DNA from: Dasyornis broadbenti
Lineage: Eukaryota > Chordata > Aves > Passeriformes > Dasyornithidae
NCBI GenBank assembly: GCA_013397935.1
Contig: VZRN01004715.1
Location: forward strand, 1,290,612-1,354,611
Length of the DNA stretch: 64,000 nucleotides
Reading direction: 5' to 3'
This document shows positions 38,201 through 53,500 of this stretch, in pieces. A program made the translations under genes and the position numbers. The notes under the pieces are model-generated. The model saw only the letters and a program-made list of their open reading frames with translations. It did not search any database and was not told the origin of the DNA. Position 1 is the stretch's first letter. Each line of letters starts with the position of its first letter.

Positions 38201-41200
38201 GAAAAACAAATTAGTGCTGCAGTTGTGATGTTGTAAGACTTCAAACAGTTCTCAGTGCTGTACAAGCAATAATTACTTGGTTTTCACCCTCTTTCTACAG
38301 AAGTTCACAAACTTACCGCCACTCCCTTTGCTAATATTTCTTTCTGTCCATGAGTTCCAAGCTTCTTTTCACTGAAACCTGGATTAACATAACTAAGAAA
38401 AAGTCAGAGCAAATGTTCTCAGCTGCACTTAGTTGTACAGCCACTACTGTTGTTTTAGCCCTAATGAAGGGCTGGCATGATGTTTCCAAACATATCAGTT
38501 AATGCACACACAAAAAAACCGTTAAGGTTTCCTACCACAGAAGTCAAAGACAATAGTTTTAAATGTTTTCTGTCTTTTTAAAAAAAACTTATAATGAAAC
38601 TATATAAATGTTCCTTCATTCTTTGGAAAGCGTTCAGCCATTGCAACAGGGGTGCTACCTTCACCAGGCTTAAATACTTACTTCCAATAAAGCTCCATTG
38701 CTGCCACTGACATCCATTTCTTCTGAGGTATTTCAAATGTTCAAATTGTCATTACCTCCTGCTTTAAGTTTTATTGTCTTCTACTGTGACAGTCCTATGG
38801 CTTTTTCAATGGACTGGATATTGTAATTTCCCATACTTACAGGCAATTGTTAAAAAATTCCAATAAATGCTTTCATTTCTTCATATGAAAATGATTTATT
38901 CTGTTTCTACAATTTTAATGATTTCATCATTTCTTTTAGTTAGATTGTAATTTTAATAATTTGAAATTTTATCACATACATTTATTATTTTAAAATAATT
39001 GATTCCTATCTAATTATTTTCATAAATATATTGCATCTCCATCAAGTCTACTGACAGCTACCCCACATGCTTATCAACTGTAATCTAAAGAGACTCAAAG
39101 TAAACTTGTACAAAGCAAATTCATTGGGACTGAGAATGGACAGGGCTGCATCACTGCATTTAGTCACACGTGTCTGCACAATCAGGTCTTAACCTTATAC
39201 TTGAAAAGGGTACTCGCAGTTAAAGAATGATCTACTGTTTATTTTTTAAGAGGCAGTTTTCTTCATTAACACCATCTTAGTCACTATCTTTGAAAACAGT
39301 CAAACCAAACTTAAAGAGGCTACAGTGGCACAAACACATCCTGTATTTACACCACAATGAATGCAGACACGCTTAGCAATACCAATGCGCAGAGACAACA
39401 AGCTGCATCTTATCACAACTTGAGGAACAATAAGGGATATCAATCTTTGGGGGGTTTACACTTCTTTTGGGGAATTCAATTAACATTTTAGGTTTTAAGC
39501 ACCTCAAGCTAAAGAGGCTGCAATAACATCACATAACTTTTGATCGCCCTCTGAATAAATAGTGTATTTATTTGCCTGCTAAATCTACCTGACACAATAA
39601 CCTAATCACTTATTGCCAGAAATTCCTCCCCGTGGGAACTTCAGCCTTGAAGCAAACAAAAGGCAAAGCAATGTTGATTTCAGTCTAAGAAACTGAAAAC
39701 CAAAATAAGAGTTTGAATTTCTAGAAAGTCAAATCTCCCATTTCTCTTTTAAATGAATATGATCTCTAGGACATCCACGGTGGTTTAAGGAATATTCATT
39801 TTGCACTGGCATTTGTACATAGTCAGCATCACAAGGAAACTAGAAACCATGTTTATACAAAGTCCTCCCTGTTCTTTCTCCTGCTCCTCAGAACAGGGTA
39901 ACCACAGCAACAAGTGAACATCTATCCAGCAGCTAATGTTATCAGTGGATGTGTACCATGGCAGAGTGGAGTTCACCGATACTACATCAAATAATTTAAG
40001 TACCATCAGACACAAAGAGTTATAGGAAAAGTAAAAACAATTTAATGAGAATTTTAGCAGACTGACTACATTATTTCATCCAACAGACTATTTCAATGGT
40101 AAACATTCCCAGCAGAATATTTGCGGAAAGTTTTAACATCACTCTCTTCAGCCCTCTCTTGTGGATGACAAGTTTAAACATTGTTATATACAGATAGACA
40201 TACACAGACATGTTTCTACTTACATTTGAATGCATGCTTGTATACACAAAATTAAAATAAATTTAGGGTTAGTGTTTGTAAGCGTGAAGAGAGGGATGAA
40301 AGAAATCCCACTAGCACAGGACTAGTATTCTCCTTTGGTAAAACACTACAAACCAGAAAATGTTCAGTCCAGCCTCCCCGAGACACTTGCATCTTTCTGG
40401 TATGCCAACATTTAGGTCTTAATTCTCACAACAACACAAACATTTACATTGAATAGAAATATAAATGTCAAGAAGTCTAAGCCAGAAGGTTCAAACCAGT
40501 TTCCTTAAGAGCAGAAGGATGGAGCAGTAGCAAAGTCCTGCCTAGGAGACAGGCTGCAACCTGCAGCTTAGGCTTGAAAAAATGGAAAGGTTCTTCAGCC
40601 ACAGAATACTGGAAGAAAGCATCAACTCCTGTTCTTTTGTCTCTACTGTATAAAAATATTACACTGATGGCACTTTCTGATGTCTCTTGCTTGCCACATC
40701 TTCGTAACCAAAACAGACCAGCACTCTCATGCCACATCAAAGACTGGGGGAAGGAGAAGGGTAAAGTTCACGGGAAAGCACTTGTGTTATCTGGGCAGAA
40801 TATTTTGCTGATGAACCACCCACCAGCTGCCTGAGAGACCACAGCATTATTCAATACATATCTTAGTAGTCCAGTCCTTTCTCACATGTCCCACCCACCC
40901 AACCAAGTGCCCACATAAAGACTCACTGAAGTTATGCTTTCCACAAATTAATAAATACTTAGAGAGTCAGATCATCAGTTTTTTGCATTATTACACCAAA
41001 GGAAGTCTTTCAAATCTAAAGCCATACAAGAGCTTATGGTCCAAGCTTATAATGTCCACAGCCTCACATTATAACCTTCTATAATATATGTAAGTCTCCA
41101 CAGAGACTTATGCTGCTTGGCACTTATCAGAGCCATCTTTTAGCAGCATGACTGAGATACAAAAAGAGAACACTAAGCTGTGAGGTTTGCCAGGATCCCT

Positions 41201-41383
41201 TTAGAAAACTACACTATTCATGGTGCATCCGTTGTAGGCAGGGTCTTGTCCTCGCTTCATGTAGAGGTGAAGTTTTACCTACAGAACTCTATCCTCCAAT
41301 TGCCTTCCTAACAGAACTAATTACAACAAAAAGTTTTAACAGTCACAAAGACAGGACAATGGTCTGATTCATGGAAAACACCA

Positions 41384-41515
41384 ACACAGAACCATTCAGG
41401 CTGAAAGAGATCTTTGGAGTTCATCTTGTCCAACCACCTGCTCCAAGCATGATGGTACTGACAAACAAATTGAATTACCTGTTGGACCACTTGGTCCAAA
41501 ACCAGTGCAGCAAAA
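41384..41515 (-). mobile_element. CR1 LINE 3' fragment, minus strand
   Basis: On the plus strand the text ACAGAACCATTCAGG, GAAAGAGATCTTTGGAG, TTCATCTTGTCCAACC and ACCTGCTCC follows the reverse complement of the CR1 3' region. Its 5' side fades after about 41515. It has the same sense as PRKD1, as an intronic insertion. Confidence 0.7.
41482..41499. repeat. Perfect inverted repeat (8-bp arms, 2-nt loop)
   Basis: TTGGACCA (41482-41489), loop CT, TGGTCCAA (41492-41499), within the weak 5' part of the minus-strand CR1 fragment. Confidence 0.7.
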
Positions 41516-43680
41516 CTTTAAAATAAAAATCTATCATCTTTGTAAGATTCATTTTGCAAAGACAGGACATAATTTGCATAATACTAGATTTCACTGTAAG
41601 TCATCATTTCACTATAACGTTTCTGTTTGCACTGGTAGCTGGGGAAAGCACGTATTACTCCTTTTTGTGACAATGATATAGATTGCATACCTCACCGGTA
41701 AAACAGATTTTAAGTATCACAACAGTATGAAATAGCTTGGCAGAGTAAAGTCAATTCTAATAGCCAATAGCAGACAACATGGACTGTCAAAGCACAAGAT
41801 TTTAAAGCTCAGTACACAGGCAACACAATGTAAATACTCCAGACAAGGAAAAGAAAAATTCTTATTTCCTTCACTTACCAAAGTCCCTTCTCCATGGTCT
41901 GACAAATGATAAAGTATTTTCTTTTTGTTTTTAAAAGCACAGTCGAAGATAAATTACACATTATATTGACTACTTCTCCAGTAAGCTTTTCCTCTGTATT
42001 CATTGCTTACAAATTTTAACCTAGTAATCTCACAAAATCAAGTCCCTAAAAATATCAGAACTTTATTCCAAAGTAATGGACAGAGATCAAAATATGTCTT
42101 TTCTCTGTAGCAGTCTTGAAAAAAAACAATACTATATGGTAAGTATATTAACCACCAAACATAGAACTTACCCAAATTTTCAAGTTTATTAAATTTAAGG
42201 GGGCCATTAAACAGGAATGTTTTATCATCAGTCATCCCACATCCTAAGTATCTGATATTAAAGAATTAGAAGCAAATTTTGAGTGCTTTTATGAAAAGCC
42301 AGGGTATACCTGAAGAATATATATTCAAAATCCCCATGAGCAATGTAGATGTCATTAAATGTCTCTTGTAATGGAAAGTATTGCAAATTGAAAGGTTAAA
42401 TACTACTAATTTGAAGGTATGAATACATGGTGTGTTATCTAGCTATATTACAAAAAAAACCCAGATACTTTTAAGGCACATGGTCTGACATCTACTAACA
42501 AAAATAACGTATGTAATCTCTAAGCATTAAAATGAACCAAAACAAACCAAAAAACCAAGCACATAACTCCATATTGTTTTCTCAGGAGGGACATGGATTA
42601 AACTTTTTGCTCAATTTTAGTATCATAACAAAAATCTTATATTGCATTCATTTTCTAAATCTGATATGGGAAAAACAAATTGCTGAAAGAAGCACTAATA
42701 AAGAAGCACTGTAAAATGTTAAGTAGCTTGAAAATTTTTAATAAATATTCATGTTGGACTACCCCTTGCCACAATAAAAAGAAAAAATATAAATATGCTT
42801 TCAGCATAAAACAATCATTAATTTCAAGTGGTACTTAATTAGTGAGTCTGGAACAAATCTACATAAATTCTCATTACAATATAAAGTATATTTATTTCCA
42901 CCTTCTAAGTAAAGCTAACTGTAGGTAAATTAATGGTTTGACCTTCCTATGTTAGCATGGTGGGTAATGCTTCATCTCCTGTTTTCCAAAGTTTCAGTTT
43001 CCTGACACCATATTTTCTGCAACAACTCACAATTTTATCTAGCAGAAACAGCTACATTTTGACCAAAAAAAATTGTCAATGAATTCAACATCTTTTAATA
43101 GAAATAGTAATTTTAGAAACTAATGATGATTCTATTAGTTACAATTTTCACAAGTTTGCATTTAAAAAGCTATGCAATGCTATGCAATTCCACGCTACTC
43201 CCCCATCCAGGATAATTTAGCACAATAGATGTGTATTTATAGTCCCACAGTGCAACATTTATTTTATACTTGCCGATGTTACCAGACGAAGCATTCACAG
43301 ACATGCCTTGTATTTCAATATCTGAAGCATTTTATCTTACAATTCTCACAATTTTACATTTGCAATAGGCAACCTGTGCCCCGCCTTCCATGCTCCAGAC
43401 TGCAACTTCAGGCTACTTCTATCTTCCCCAACATTTTCTCTTTATTAGTCCATTACCAGTTCATTAACAATTAGACAAAGCTGCTCCTTGCAGATTTAGC
43501 ATCACATGCTGCATTGTAACACAGTTTACCAGAACGCGTTCGTCTGCAGAGCTTCTATCATGTGTTGAGCAATGCCTGCATCTGCCTCCCTGCCCAGCAC
43601 TATGCTGCCACATGCCTTGACCAACCAGCTGTTCTGCCAAAGTTTTTACACTGTAGTCCAACAACAGTATAGACTATGCT

Positions 43681-43716
43681 ATATATGTATATATATATAT
43701 GTATATATATATATAA
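43681..43716. repeat. (AT)n microsatellite with GT interruptions
   Basis: A dinucleotide AT array broken twice by a G (ATATATGTAT units). It is self-complementary on each strand. Confidence 0.9.
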
Positions 43717-44195
43717 AATAATGTTTCAGTTCTTAGTTTCCAGAGGTTTAAATTTCTGTTATTTTCATAATGCCATCCTATATTACGAGTATAACTGGAA
43801 TATTTCGGGAGGATAAAAACTAATATAAGGGTAGCATCTCCCAAAATGCAAGCAGAGAAGGAGCACTAAAATCCAGAGTATGGCTCTTCCATCTTTGCTG
43901 ATTCATGTGGAGCAAATAACAAACAGCTGGAAATGTAACAAACTGCCTGTGATTTGGCACACCGTGGAAGTTGCCTTTGCTTTAACTCCTCCATTGCAAA
44001 AAGGGGCATAACACTGCATTTGCTTCAGATGTCCTCAAATTTTTTGTCCCAATACAATATTTTACAAAAGAGACATATATAAATATGTACAAATAGCTGA
44101 TAGTACTAATCTTTATTTTGAAGTACATGTGTTGTTAATAAACTTATTTATCTGTGCATGTGATGGAAATCCAAATTTCATCTTTAGAGAAGGTA

Positions 44196-44286
44196 TCAGA
44201 AAACAAGAAAAAAGAAAAATCACCAAAAACCTCACAAAACTAAACATACCCAAAAGAAAAAAGAAACAAACAAAACAAAAAATCAA
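44196..44286. repeat. A-rich low-complexity tract
   Basis: Mainly A with scattered C and G (AAACAAG, AAAAGAAA, CAAAACAAAAAA). Open frames on both strands here are compositional artefacts. Confidence 0.7.
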
Positions 44287-47200
44287 CCGCACTAGTCTGA
44301 TCTTCATGTTTCATAAAATTGTTTGCGATTTCTCCCAAACTTGCTTCATTTTCATCTTCTTTGAGCATTTCAATAATTATATCAAGATATCCAACCCTAA
44401 ATTAAAGTCAAACCTTTGAAGGAAAGCATGGTTACCATGAAAAAGAGCTAGCCTCTGAAAGAGAATGATAATTGAACAATGTGATTAATATCCATGTACT
44501 GTGAGCTTTCAATATTGGAGTGGCTAGTTTACTGTTTGTACTTTGTCCTGTAATAAACTGACAAAAAAATTTTGTCATTTGTTTCCTCATAGAATTTTCT
44601 ATTTCTCATCTGGCACCAAGGACAGCTCAAAATTTGATAAACTGTTTTGCCAGATTTTGTACACAAAATCCCATCTTCACTGACACAGGTTTATATCGAC
44701 TTATTTTCACCTCCTGTACAGCTATGCAGATTCTGCTATATATGTAAATGCATCTTGTGACAGTTTTACACTTTGGCAGATTGCAAATGCTGTCAGATTA
44801 GAGTTGGTGTCTTTGATAAAGTAAATAAGTTACAGGGAATCACTACAGAAAGGGGCAGTGGGTATGAATGCCCACATTAGTACTTAATGCTGAAGCTCTC
44901 AGCAGCTGAACATTCATGCCTAAAGGCTAGGTGTTGCTGTTCATCATATTAAAACTCTGGTTTACATAAAGCAGCAACATATTTGACACTTGTGTTTATC
45001 ACTTTTTTAATCCCAGTACAAAGGTTCCAATAGTTCCCCAGAACATACATAAAACAGAGAAGGAAAAGAACCCCAACCCACAGTATAAAAAAATCCATGC
45101 ATGCAAGGGTAGGAAGTGATTCTAGATCACAAACAAGCTATTTCTGGGGCTCATTCTTTATTCTTTTAATACCAAACTCATTGTTAGCCCATAAATGTAG
45201 CTCTGAAAATAGTTTTGTAAACTGGCAAATTTTGTATCATTACAGATTGTTCTTAAGATTATGACAGAAATATTTATAGCAACAGACAGGAGACAAAGCA
45301 ACCTCCTGTGACAGCTCTGAGCATTAGATCTTCAATGGGTTAAAGGTAATAAAAACATAAAGAGAAAAAACATGTATTTGTGTGTACATAAAAACACTAA
45401 GCATATTGGATGACACTTTCCTACTTAATTTCAGGAGATATATCTAACAATTTCAAGTAGTGTTTAAAGGTGGCTGCTATGAACACATTCCATGCAGTTA
45501 ACACCAATACACGCTAACACTTACCTTCAGCAAATGCTGAGGAAAACCCCTAAAACCCACTGGGAGTAAGCAAAGCTGTAGACTTAGAATATGGACAGAT
45601 GGATAGGTGTATTCAGAAATTAGTTTTCTTGACTTTTAAATATCAGAAATGGCTTTACTGACACACAGAAGGGCCTGAGAAGAGATCTGCATATAAACAA
45701 CTTTGGACCAGCAATTATACAAGAAGGTCACATCAGGAAAAAAGAGTTGTAAGCATGTGCAGTATGAAGAAATGGTGACAAGTCAGTATTCCCAAAAGGT
45801 CTGCCTTCATGCCTCTTACCTCCTTCAGCTTCTGGGGTTTCTTTGTGGGCTTTGTCTTTTCCTCAATATCTAATATGGCTTATTTCACAGACAAAATTAA
45901 AACATTTCTTTTCAGAGCTCTTCATTTGTTTGTACTTCCTGTAGTTGTATACTAGCTTAACATTCCTTACCATCTTATTCTCATCTTACATGACTCTCTT
46001 CCTTTCTGCTTCTACTTCTCCTCTCAGATTTCTTTCAAACTGTTGCCTCCCTGACCTGGACCCTATCATTTTACCTCACTTAAATGTCTCTTGAGATCAG
46101 TTTCCTTCTGTTCTACACAAAAAGACATTTCAGATGGAAATGCCAAGCTCCAGATGCAGGTAGGTCCTTATACTACCGGGTAGGTTCTTTAATTCCATCA
46201 CCATTTTACCCGAGCCACAGCACCACCACAGCTTCCACAGCCAACACAGCTTCCTGCATTTCCACTCTGGAGAAGTAATCATGGGAATAAAACCTTGCTG
46301 ATAGCAAGGTTGAAGATGTTTCAAATCAGTCATTTAAACTTTTTATAGGATAATTCTGCTATTATTAACACCAGTAAAGAATCTATGGAAATGTTATGGT
46401 GTTGCAGAGATATTGTTCTACTGCTTACATTAATTTCTTATCCATCAACAGTTAAGACATAAGCCAAAAAGGTCATCTACTAATCTATCCAAGGAGCACA
46501 ATGAAAGTTACAAAACTCTCTGTAACAGAACATAACCACAACCCATGCAGGTTTTATACAGTTCCCCAAAAAACCAACACATTCCACTGAAACAGAACAA
46601 TATTCGTAACAGGCCAGCATACCCTAACATCCACCTTCCTATTACTGCAGTTCTTTTCTATATTACAAACATCTGGCTACTGCTGTTCTCAAGCAAGGAA
46701 CTGTAAACTGTTGATTTTAATCAGGAAAAGTTTCATTTCTTTTTAAAATATAGAGTTTAATGTTCTGAGAAAATTCAAGTGGAAATTTTACCAAATCAGA
46801 GAAATCTATGTTTGATCCTGGTGCTACTCTTGAAATTGTACACCTAAGGAAAACAAGATGTGACCTGTATGAAAATAAGAACTTTCTAAGAACACATAAA
46901 TTTTAATGCCAGTGTTCAAGCAGAGCTACAATTACCATTTGTTCACTCCAAGTAAATGACTGGACAGGAGGTAAGAACCAGGTGAAATCAGTTTAACAGT
47001 AGACTTTGTCACTGCTTTAGCAAAATGTGCTTGCCAAGGAACTAGAAACAAATAAGTTTTAATTTTATCCAGCTGTATAAATTTTCAAGTATTGTTTTCT
47101 CTCTGTGCAGCAAAATAAACTGCAGATCGTACAGAGTTTTACAGAAAGAAAAATACATTTCACAGTAGAACATCTGACAGCTATTCACCAGCACTTTCAG

Positions 47201-47342
47201 GGGGATTCAGAGTGTGTTTTGGCCACAGTGCTCCCTAACTCAAATAACAAATTCCAACTTATTACAATACTCCCACTGTTTTTTTTACAGTGCAATTCCT
47301 TCTTGCTGAGCACCATTAATTCCTGGGGTTTGTGTCTGTTGT

Positions 47343-47512
47343 GTTAGGGGGGAAAAAAAGCCAAATAACCAAACCCAATCCCCACATAAAAAACAAACAA
47401 AGAAAAACTCCAAAAAAATAAAAAAATAACCCAACAAAAAAAAAAAAAACTCCAAACAAAAAAAACCCACCAAAAACCACCAACATACAAAAACCCCACA
47501 ACCCACAACACA
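47343..47512. repeat. A/C-rich low-complexity tract (170 bp)
   Basis: Almost free of T apart from isolated bases: A-runs alternate with CC, CCC and CCAA groups. Three overlapping open frames on the minus strand, rich in F, V, G and W, arise only from this composition. In PRKD1 pre-mRNA it reads as U-runs with GG and GGG groups. Confidence 0.85.
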
Positions 47513-50500
47513 ACTCTGTCTAAATCAGTGTAAAAATATCCTAAAAAACAGATATTAGAGTGCAAAACCATCTGTCAATTATGGCACAATAACAGTTTGT
47601 ATTGATAACTGCAAATAACAGTTCTGCATTTGGGTCATTTTTCACACATTTTGATGCCTTCTATCACACACACTGGCAGGCTTGAAAGTTGAAAGGTACG
47701 ACAGCAAAGCTTTAGCGAAATAAGAGCCATCTTTCATTCTGCAGTTTTAGGCCTACCAGAGACAGTACAAAATGCTGATTGAGCTCCACAAAGTTCATCT
47801 ACTAATCAGGAAACTGCAAGCAATTTTATTGAAGTCCTGCTAGTCTCAAATCCATTACTGCCAGACATTTTCTAGCAAGAGGGTTGGCTAAACAGTTCTT
47901 GAATATTACACTAATTTTAACTACTTTAACTTCAATCTTAAATGCATGTAGAAATAAAAATAAGTCATAGAACAGTTACCAGATTTCCGATTTTAAGCTT
48001 ACTATTCATTCAGTAATAACACTGAGAAGCTTATTTAAATAAAAAAATCCAACCCCGTGTTGGTGAGAAATCTTTCACATTTCAAAACACTGACTCTAGC
48101 CAATAACTAGATTTTCCAAAAGAAAAAAGTCTATTTAGTTTGCATAGAATTTCTCCCTTTGCAGAGCAAAATCTGAAATATGTCTTTGCTAAAAAAAATA
48201 AGCCAGAAGATTCTTAACTGGAACCAAACCACATCTACAATAATAAAAAACATACCCTAAAATAAGGGACTACTCTTAGTTTTCTTCACTCACATCTCAC
48301 ACCAATTTAGTGTCAGAATCAGTACTTATACAACAAGTACATACTTGCAATCTTTTACTGTGAACTAGTGCTGAAAACCAACTCAGCGAATCCAGTTCTT
48401 TGTATATTTAAGGATATTTATTCCTTGACTCTGCATCTACCAGTATCTAGCTCATGGATTATACTCACAGTCACTCTTCTCCCATCAGCACAGAAAATGA
48501 TCTAATTTTCTGGATGAAAGATTTGAATAAATAATACATAGTTGTTTAATGCTAAGTATTCATTACGTTCAAGATGCAGAGCTCAGTCACCAGCAGATCA
48601 AATCTAGCAATTCCAACAACTAACACAATGGCTTTACTACAGTCATTTTACCTCAGAAGTCTCACAATGGACAATCTGGTATCATTGACAGCCACCAGTC
48701 CATCTTAAATACCAGCAACATAGTTTGCACCTTAATAAGAAAATATGATAATCTATAACAGGATTCCTTCTGTAATTTCCAATTTCATTGTAATTATTAA
48801 TATTAAAAATAACTAATGCTCCTCTTTCAGGAACCCCTGTCATGTTACCTTCAGTATCCTTCAATAAACATGAGTGCAAGTAAAATCATTCCAGTAAAAA
48901 TTAAAAAAAAAAAAAACAAACAAGATTTTACAAAAAATTAGCCTTGATAGGCAAAATTGAGGAAAAATTCAGCGGTGACAACAGGAATCAGCAAGCCATC
49001 TAGTCTGTGCTATTAGTTATACAGCTAGCATTTATACAGAAAGTATATGAAAATTGAACATCTGCACCCTGAATTACACGGTATTGCCAGGTTTTCCCTT
49101 TATTTTCAAAATCCCATTCATACCTGAGAATATTAAGCCCATTTTTCTCTATTATCAGTTTTATTACACAATTAGTATTGAGTGGGGTTATACCAAATGC
49201 CTGCCAGTTCTCCATGAGCAAACTTCCCAGCATACACCGCGAGCAGCAATCAGAATGAGCACAGCTGGGAGTCAGTGCTCAGGGCACTTCAGCAGTTTAA
49301 TCAATCTGTGTGCATTTCAAGTGAGTTATCTGCAACAAGAATGGTGGTATAGTCCCAGCAGTGGTTATACTGTTATTCTGAGCAAACAATAGACCGCAAA
49401 AAATGTTTTCATACTAGAGAATGTGAGGTATGGCAAAAAATGACATGAATTTTTTTTTTCCCCTTTTTGTTTTTTTTAAATACTCTTCAGATGCTTATCA
49501 GTGCTCCACTGACACTTCGCTCCCTCCAATTCCTCTGCACCTATAAATCACAGGTTGTGAGATACAGCAGGTACTAGGACCCTTGGCTTATAGGCTGACA
49601 ATAGAAATCTGATGTATCTGTACCATTGTTTCCAGTAACTTCAGCTGGACTGCTCAACAAACAGTGAAGCTTAGTTTTCAGCATGCTGCTATTACATAAC
49701 CTTAAACTTGGAAGCAGTGCAAAAAAATATCTTAATTATCATATTCTTTTTGCTTGGAGACTTATTTTTTTAATGTATCTTTTGCAGTGTTCCAGATACT
49801 TGGGTGAAAATTCTCCAAACCAAGAGGCAAAAACATGACCAGTACTATTTCATACTCATATTTGAGTACTTAAAATGTAGGTACAATGATGACAGAAACT
49901 TCCCTCTTCACAAGGAGCCATGCAGAGAAAAAATGGACAACAGGCAGAAGCTTCATGGAGAAATGTTCCACCTCAATCTAAGTGCTCTCTACAGTGAGAG
50001 CAGTCAGACTGCACTGGGTTTGCATGGCCAGGGGTTTTCTGTGATTGTATGACATTAAAATCTAACCATCAAGAAAAAAAATGGAAAATACTGTCAGTAC
50101 TGCTAACAAACAACCAGTAATACTTCTGAAATAACATTATTGGTTAAAACAAGTGAACAAATAAAGCAATTTTTCATGTCATCTTTGTCATTAGAGAAGG
50201 GTGATGATAACGTTGCTCAACACTTTTGGGTCTATATATACTGGTTCTTTTCCACCTGCAAGCCTGCTCTGTAGCTGGCCTCCATCAATTTGAAATGTAC
50301 TGGAACCATCGCGTTCTGCAGGAACCCACTCAAAGTCTACTTGAATTCAGAAAGGCTATAATAACAACATATGGAGACTCTTTTTACTATGTATCATAGA
50401 GGGGAAGTTCACAGAGATACAATTTTTATTACATCAAACTAAGTCAGAAAATTAACCCATTCCTGAATGGCCTGCTATTCCTGATTTTGAAAAAGTATTT

Positions 50501-53500
50501 TGTAACATATTCAACTGCAGTACAGATAGCTCCTCGAAATGAAAGTAAGCTCTGTATCACTTCATACTTTTAGCAACTCAGACGTAAGCCATTTAAAAGA
50601 TGATTTGGGTTGGATTTATTCTGTGTAGAGAAAAAATTACAACTCTATGTTGATTTCTCGTTAAAGTATCTGTGCAGCTTATTTACTTGTTTGGAGGCAA
50701 ATGAGTTTCATCAGAAAAGTCATTTAATTAACTTAAATATTTCTTCAACCTAAATATTTTAAGACACAGAGCTTCAAACTTGGTTTGCCTTAAGTTATCT
50801 AAATCAGGTAAACCAACAAGACATAGATCCAGCAAGCACGGTTTGTTAATCAGAAAAATATTTAAAGCCAATTATTTGACATTAAAATTAACATATTTAC
50901 CCTTAAAGGATTAAAAATTACATGTTACAAAGTATTCCATAAAAAGATATTTTTATAAGAGTTACAATTACTAAAATAAAGTAAATTAAAAATACTGTCC
51001 CAACTAGCAATGAAATAACCTATCTGCCAAAACTGTAAAATTCTGAGTATCTAAACAAACAAAAAGAAACTCTACTTAAAATTTAATTATGTTCATTATT
51101 GTCCAAAATTTGCTAATCAGTCCTTGGTGATCACAACTTGTACTGCCCTCCTAGTAAAATAAACAAACAAAAAAAGCCTCTGATTTGGATACTCTTTGTT
51201 GTTGACAGAATTCATATAACGGTTTTATTTATAGACGCACACATACGTATGTAAAATATTAATGAAGCAACAGCGTTACATGCAGACACAGCCTACTTTG
51301 TCTCTTTCACTGATAAATACATTTTAAATGAGCTAACAGAGACAACACATTTGCAACTGCAACTGCTGTTGCTTTTTCTCAGCTTTTAGTCACAATTCAA
51401 ATCTTAAAATAGCTAATCTACAGCATTCTGGGGATAATCTATGGATACTGTACTTAAGAGTGCATTGTTTGAGCATCTGGAAACCTAAAAATCTACTAAA
51501 TAGCCAGCCCCCTAAACATATGATTAGAGAATAAAAATCTTAGTCTGTTCATAGAAGTGGTTTGAAACAGTATATATTGCAAACTGCACTTATTTCTGCT
51601 GAATACATTTTTTAAAAAGTATTGATTTTACTTAGTTCTATTTGAAATCTGGTCTGGAAAAGGACATTCACCTCATCAAATCTACTTACTGAAGGTTACC
51701 AAATTATTCCTGTTAAGAAACTATTTAAGAAATGTGATTTTAAAATATTAATTTAGCTCCAAGAGATTGCATGGTATCAGTCTGCCTTGGTAATGTCTTT
51801 TTGCAACAGACCATTTAAGGGGCACCAAAATATTAATTTCCAGACATCAGCCTACAGTCAAGGTTCAACTACTTATTATGACAATAATAACTGTGCTTAA
51901 AACACATTATAGATAGATTGTTTAAAGGTTGAACTTTTTAAAGAAAAATCATATAATTAATGTTTTATTCCTTGGAAACAACAATGTGACTGGAATTACT
52001 ATGGAGAATTGGGTTACCATTGAAATACAGCTGAAGCAAAAACTCTCTTCACAAGGATCATAATGACAAGACAACATATATTTTATTTAAATTTTTATTA
52101 TTGGGACAGCTTCATGAGATGCATATCTCATTCAAATGAGGACATTTGGATGACAACTGTAAAATTTGACTATGAAATGTAATGAATAAGTGCTAAACTG
52201 CATGAATTTACAGATATAATTATTCAGCATTTACCATACAGTATAAGAAAATGAAGTCAGGAGACATATTAATCAAGTTTAAATACAATGATAATGTGGT
52301 ACAAATGGTATCCATCAAGTGTTAGAAATAATATTCTGCAAGCAGTACAAATTAAACTGCTCTGTGATCTATTATTATTGAAAAAAATCTCAATATATTT
52401 AGAAGAGTTCCCAGTCATTTGACAGGATTCAGTCCCATCATTACCAGCTGCCCAGGATCATGATGATATTAGAGGTAATACAGGCCATTAGGAGAAATCC
52501 TAGCTGAGGTATTCTAAACTGTATTTTCCTGAAACTTACTTCCCCTCATCACTATGCAGAAGAGCCCAGTGTATTTTAGGTGTATCTCAAATATCCTTCC
52601 AGCCTTACAGTGGAACTGCTTACAGTGCTACCAGGACAGCGAACCTGTTAATAGTACTGCAGTTTTAATGTGTTTTAGCTTATTGGAGCCTGACAGTATT
52701 ATCTTTACAGACAAAGAAGGAATTACATTCACACAAAGCATAAAATTCAGTTAGCCTCAGAAGTTCTGAAAGTCTTACAGACACCTTTTTAGTTTTTACA
52801 ATGTATACTAATTCTAAAACAGTAGTTCTTAGCTTTCATCATGCTAACTCCATTTTACAACAGAAAAAAACCATTGAAGTCCTTATCCATCTAATCATAA
52901 TTGAATGTAAAGAAGCTACCTATATTTACTATGTGTACAAACATATTTTTGAAGACCATGTACAAAAAAAAGATTGGAAGACCTGTTGTCTGACTTGCTA
53001 ACTGAACGTTTGCTTAACTGTTTACATAAACCATGGGTAAAAGGCAGAGGAATCAATCAACCCAGAAGAGAAATCTTATAAATTATAGTTCATTTCAACT
53101 TCAGCGATAGCTGGTTCTAGTCCCTATGGAGACAAGGCCCCTGAAGCAGCCATGATTTTCAGATTGACCTGTAGCATAATTTTATGAAGCAATGTTGGCA
53201 GTTTACCTCATTTCTTTTTAAACATACAAATATCTTCATGATTAAGGAATCTGCTAAGAAGCTGTGAAATTAGCATATTTAGTTTCCATTGAAAACATTA
53301 ACATGCAAATTGATGAATATCAAATGAGAAAAATAATGGAGTTCACCTTTGTATAACCAAACATTCTGAGAAAGACATTCCTTTTCTTCTGAAAAATGGG
53401 GAAAAAAAAGGGAAAAGACAAAATAGGAACAAGGCTACCATCAGTCTTCCAATAGAAGTAAAAAATGTAAATCCAATAAATGAACTACCGATTGTCTTAA

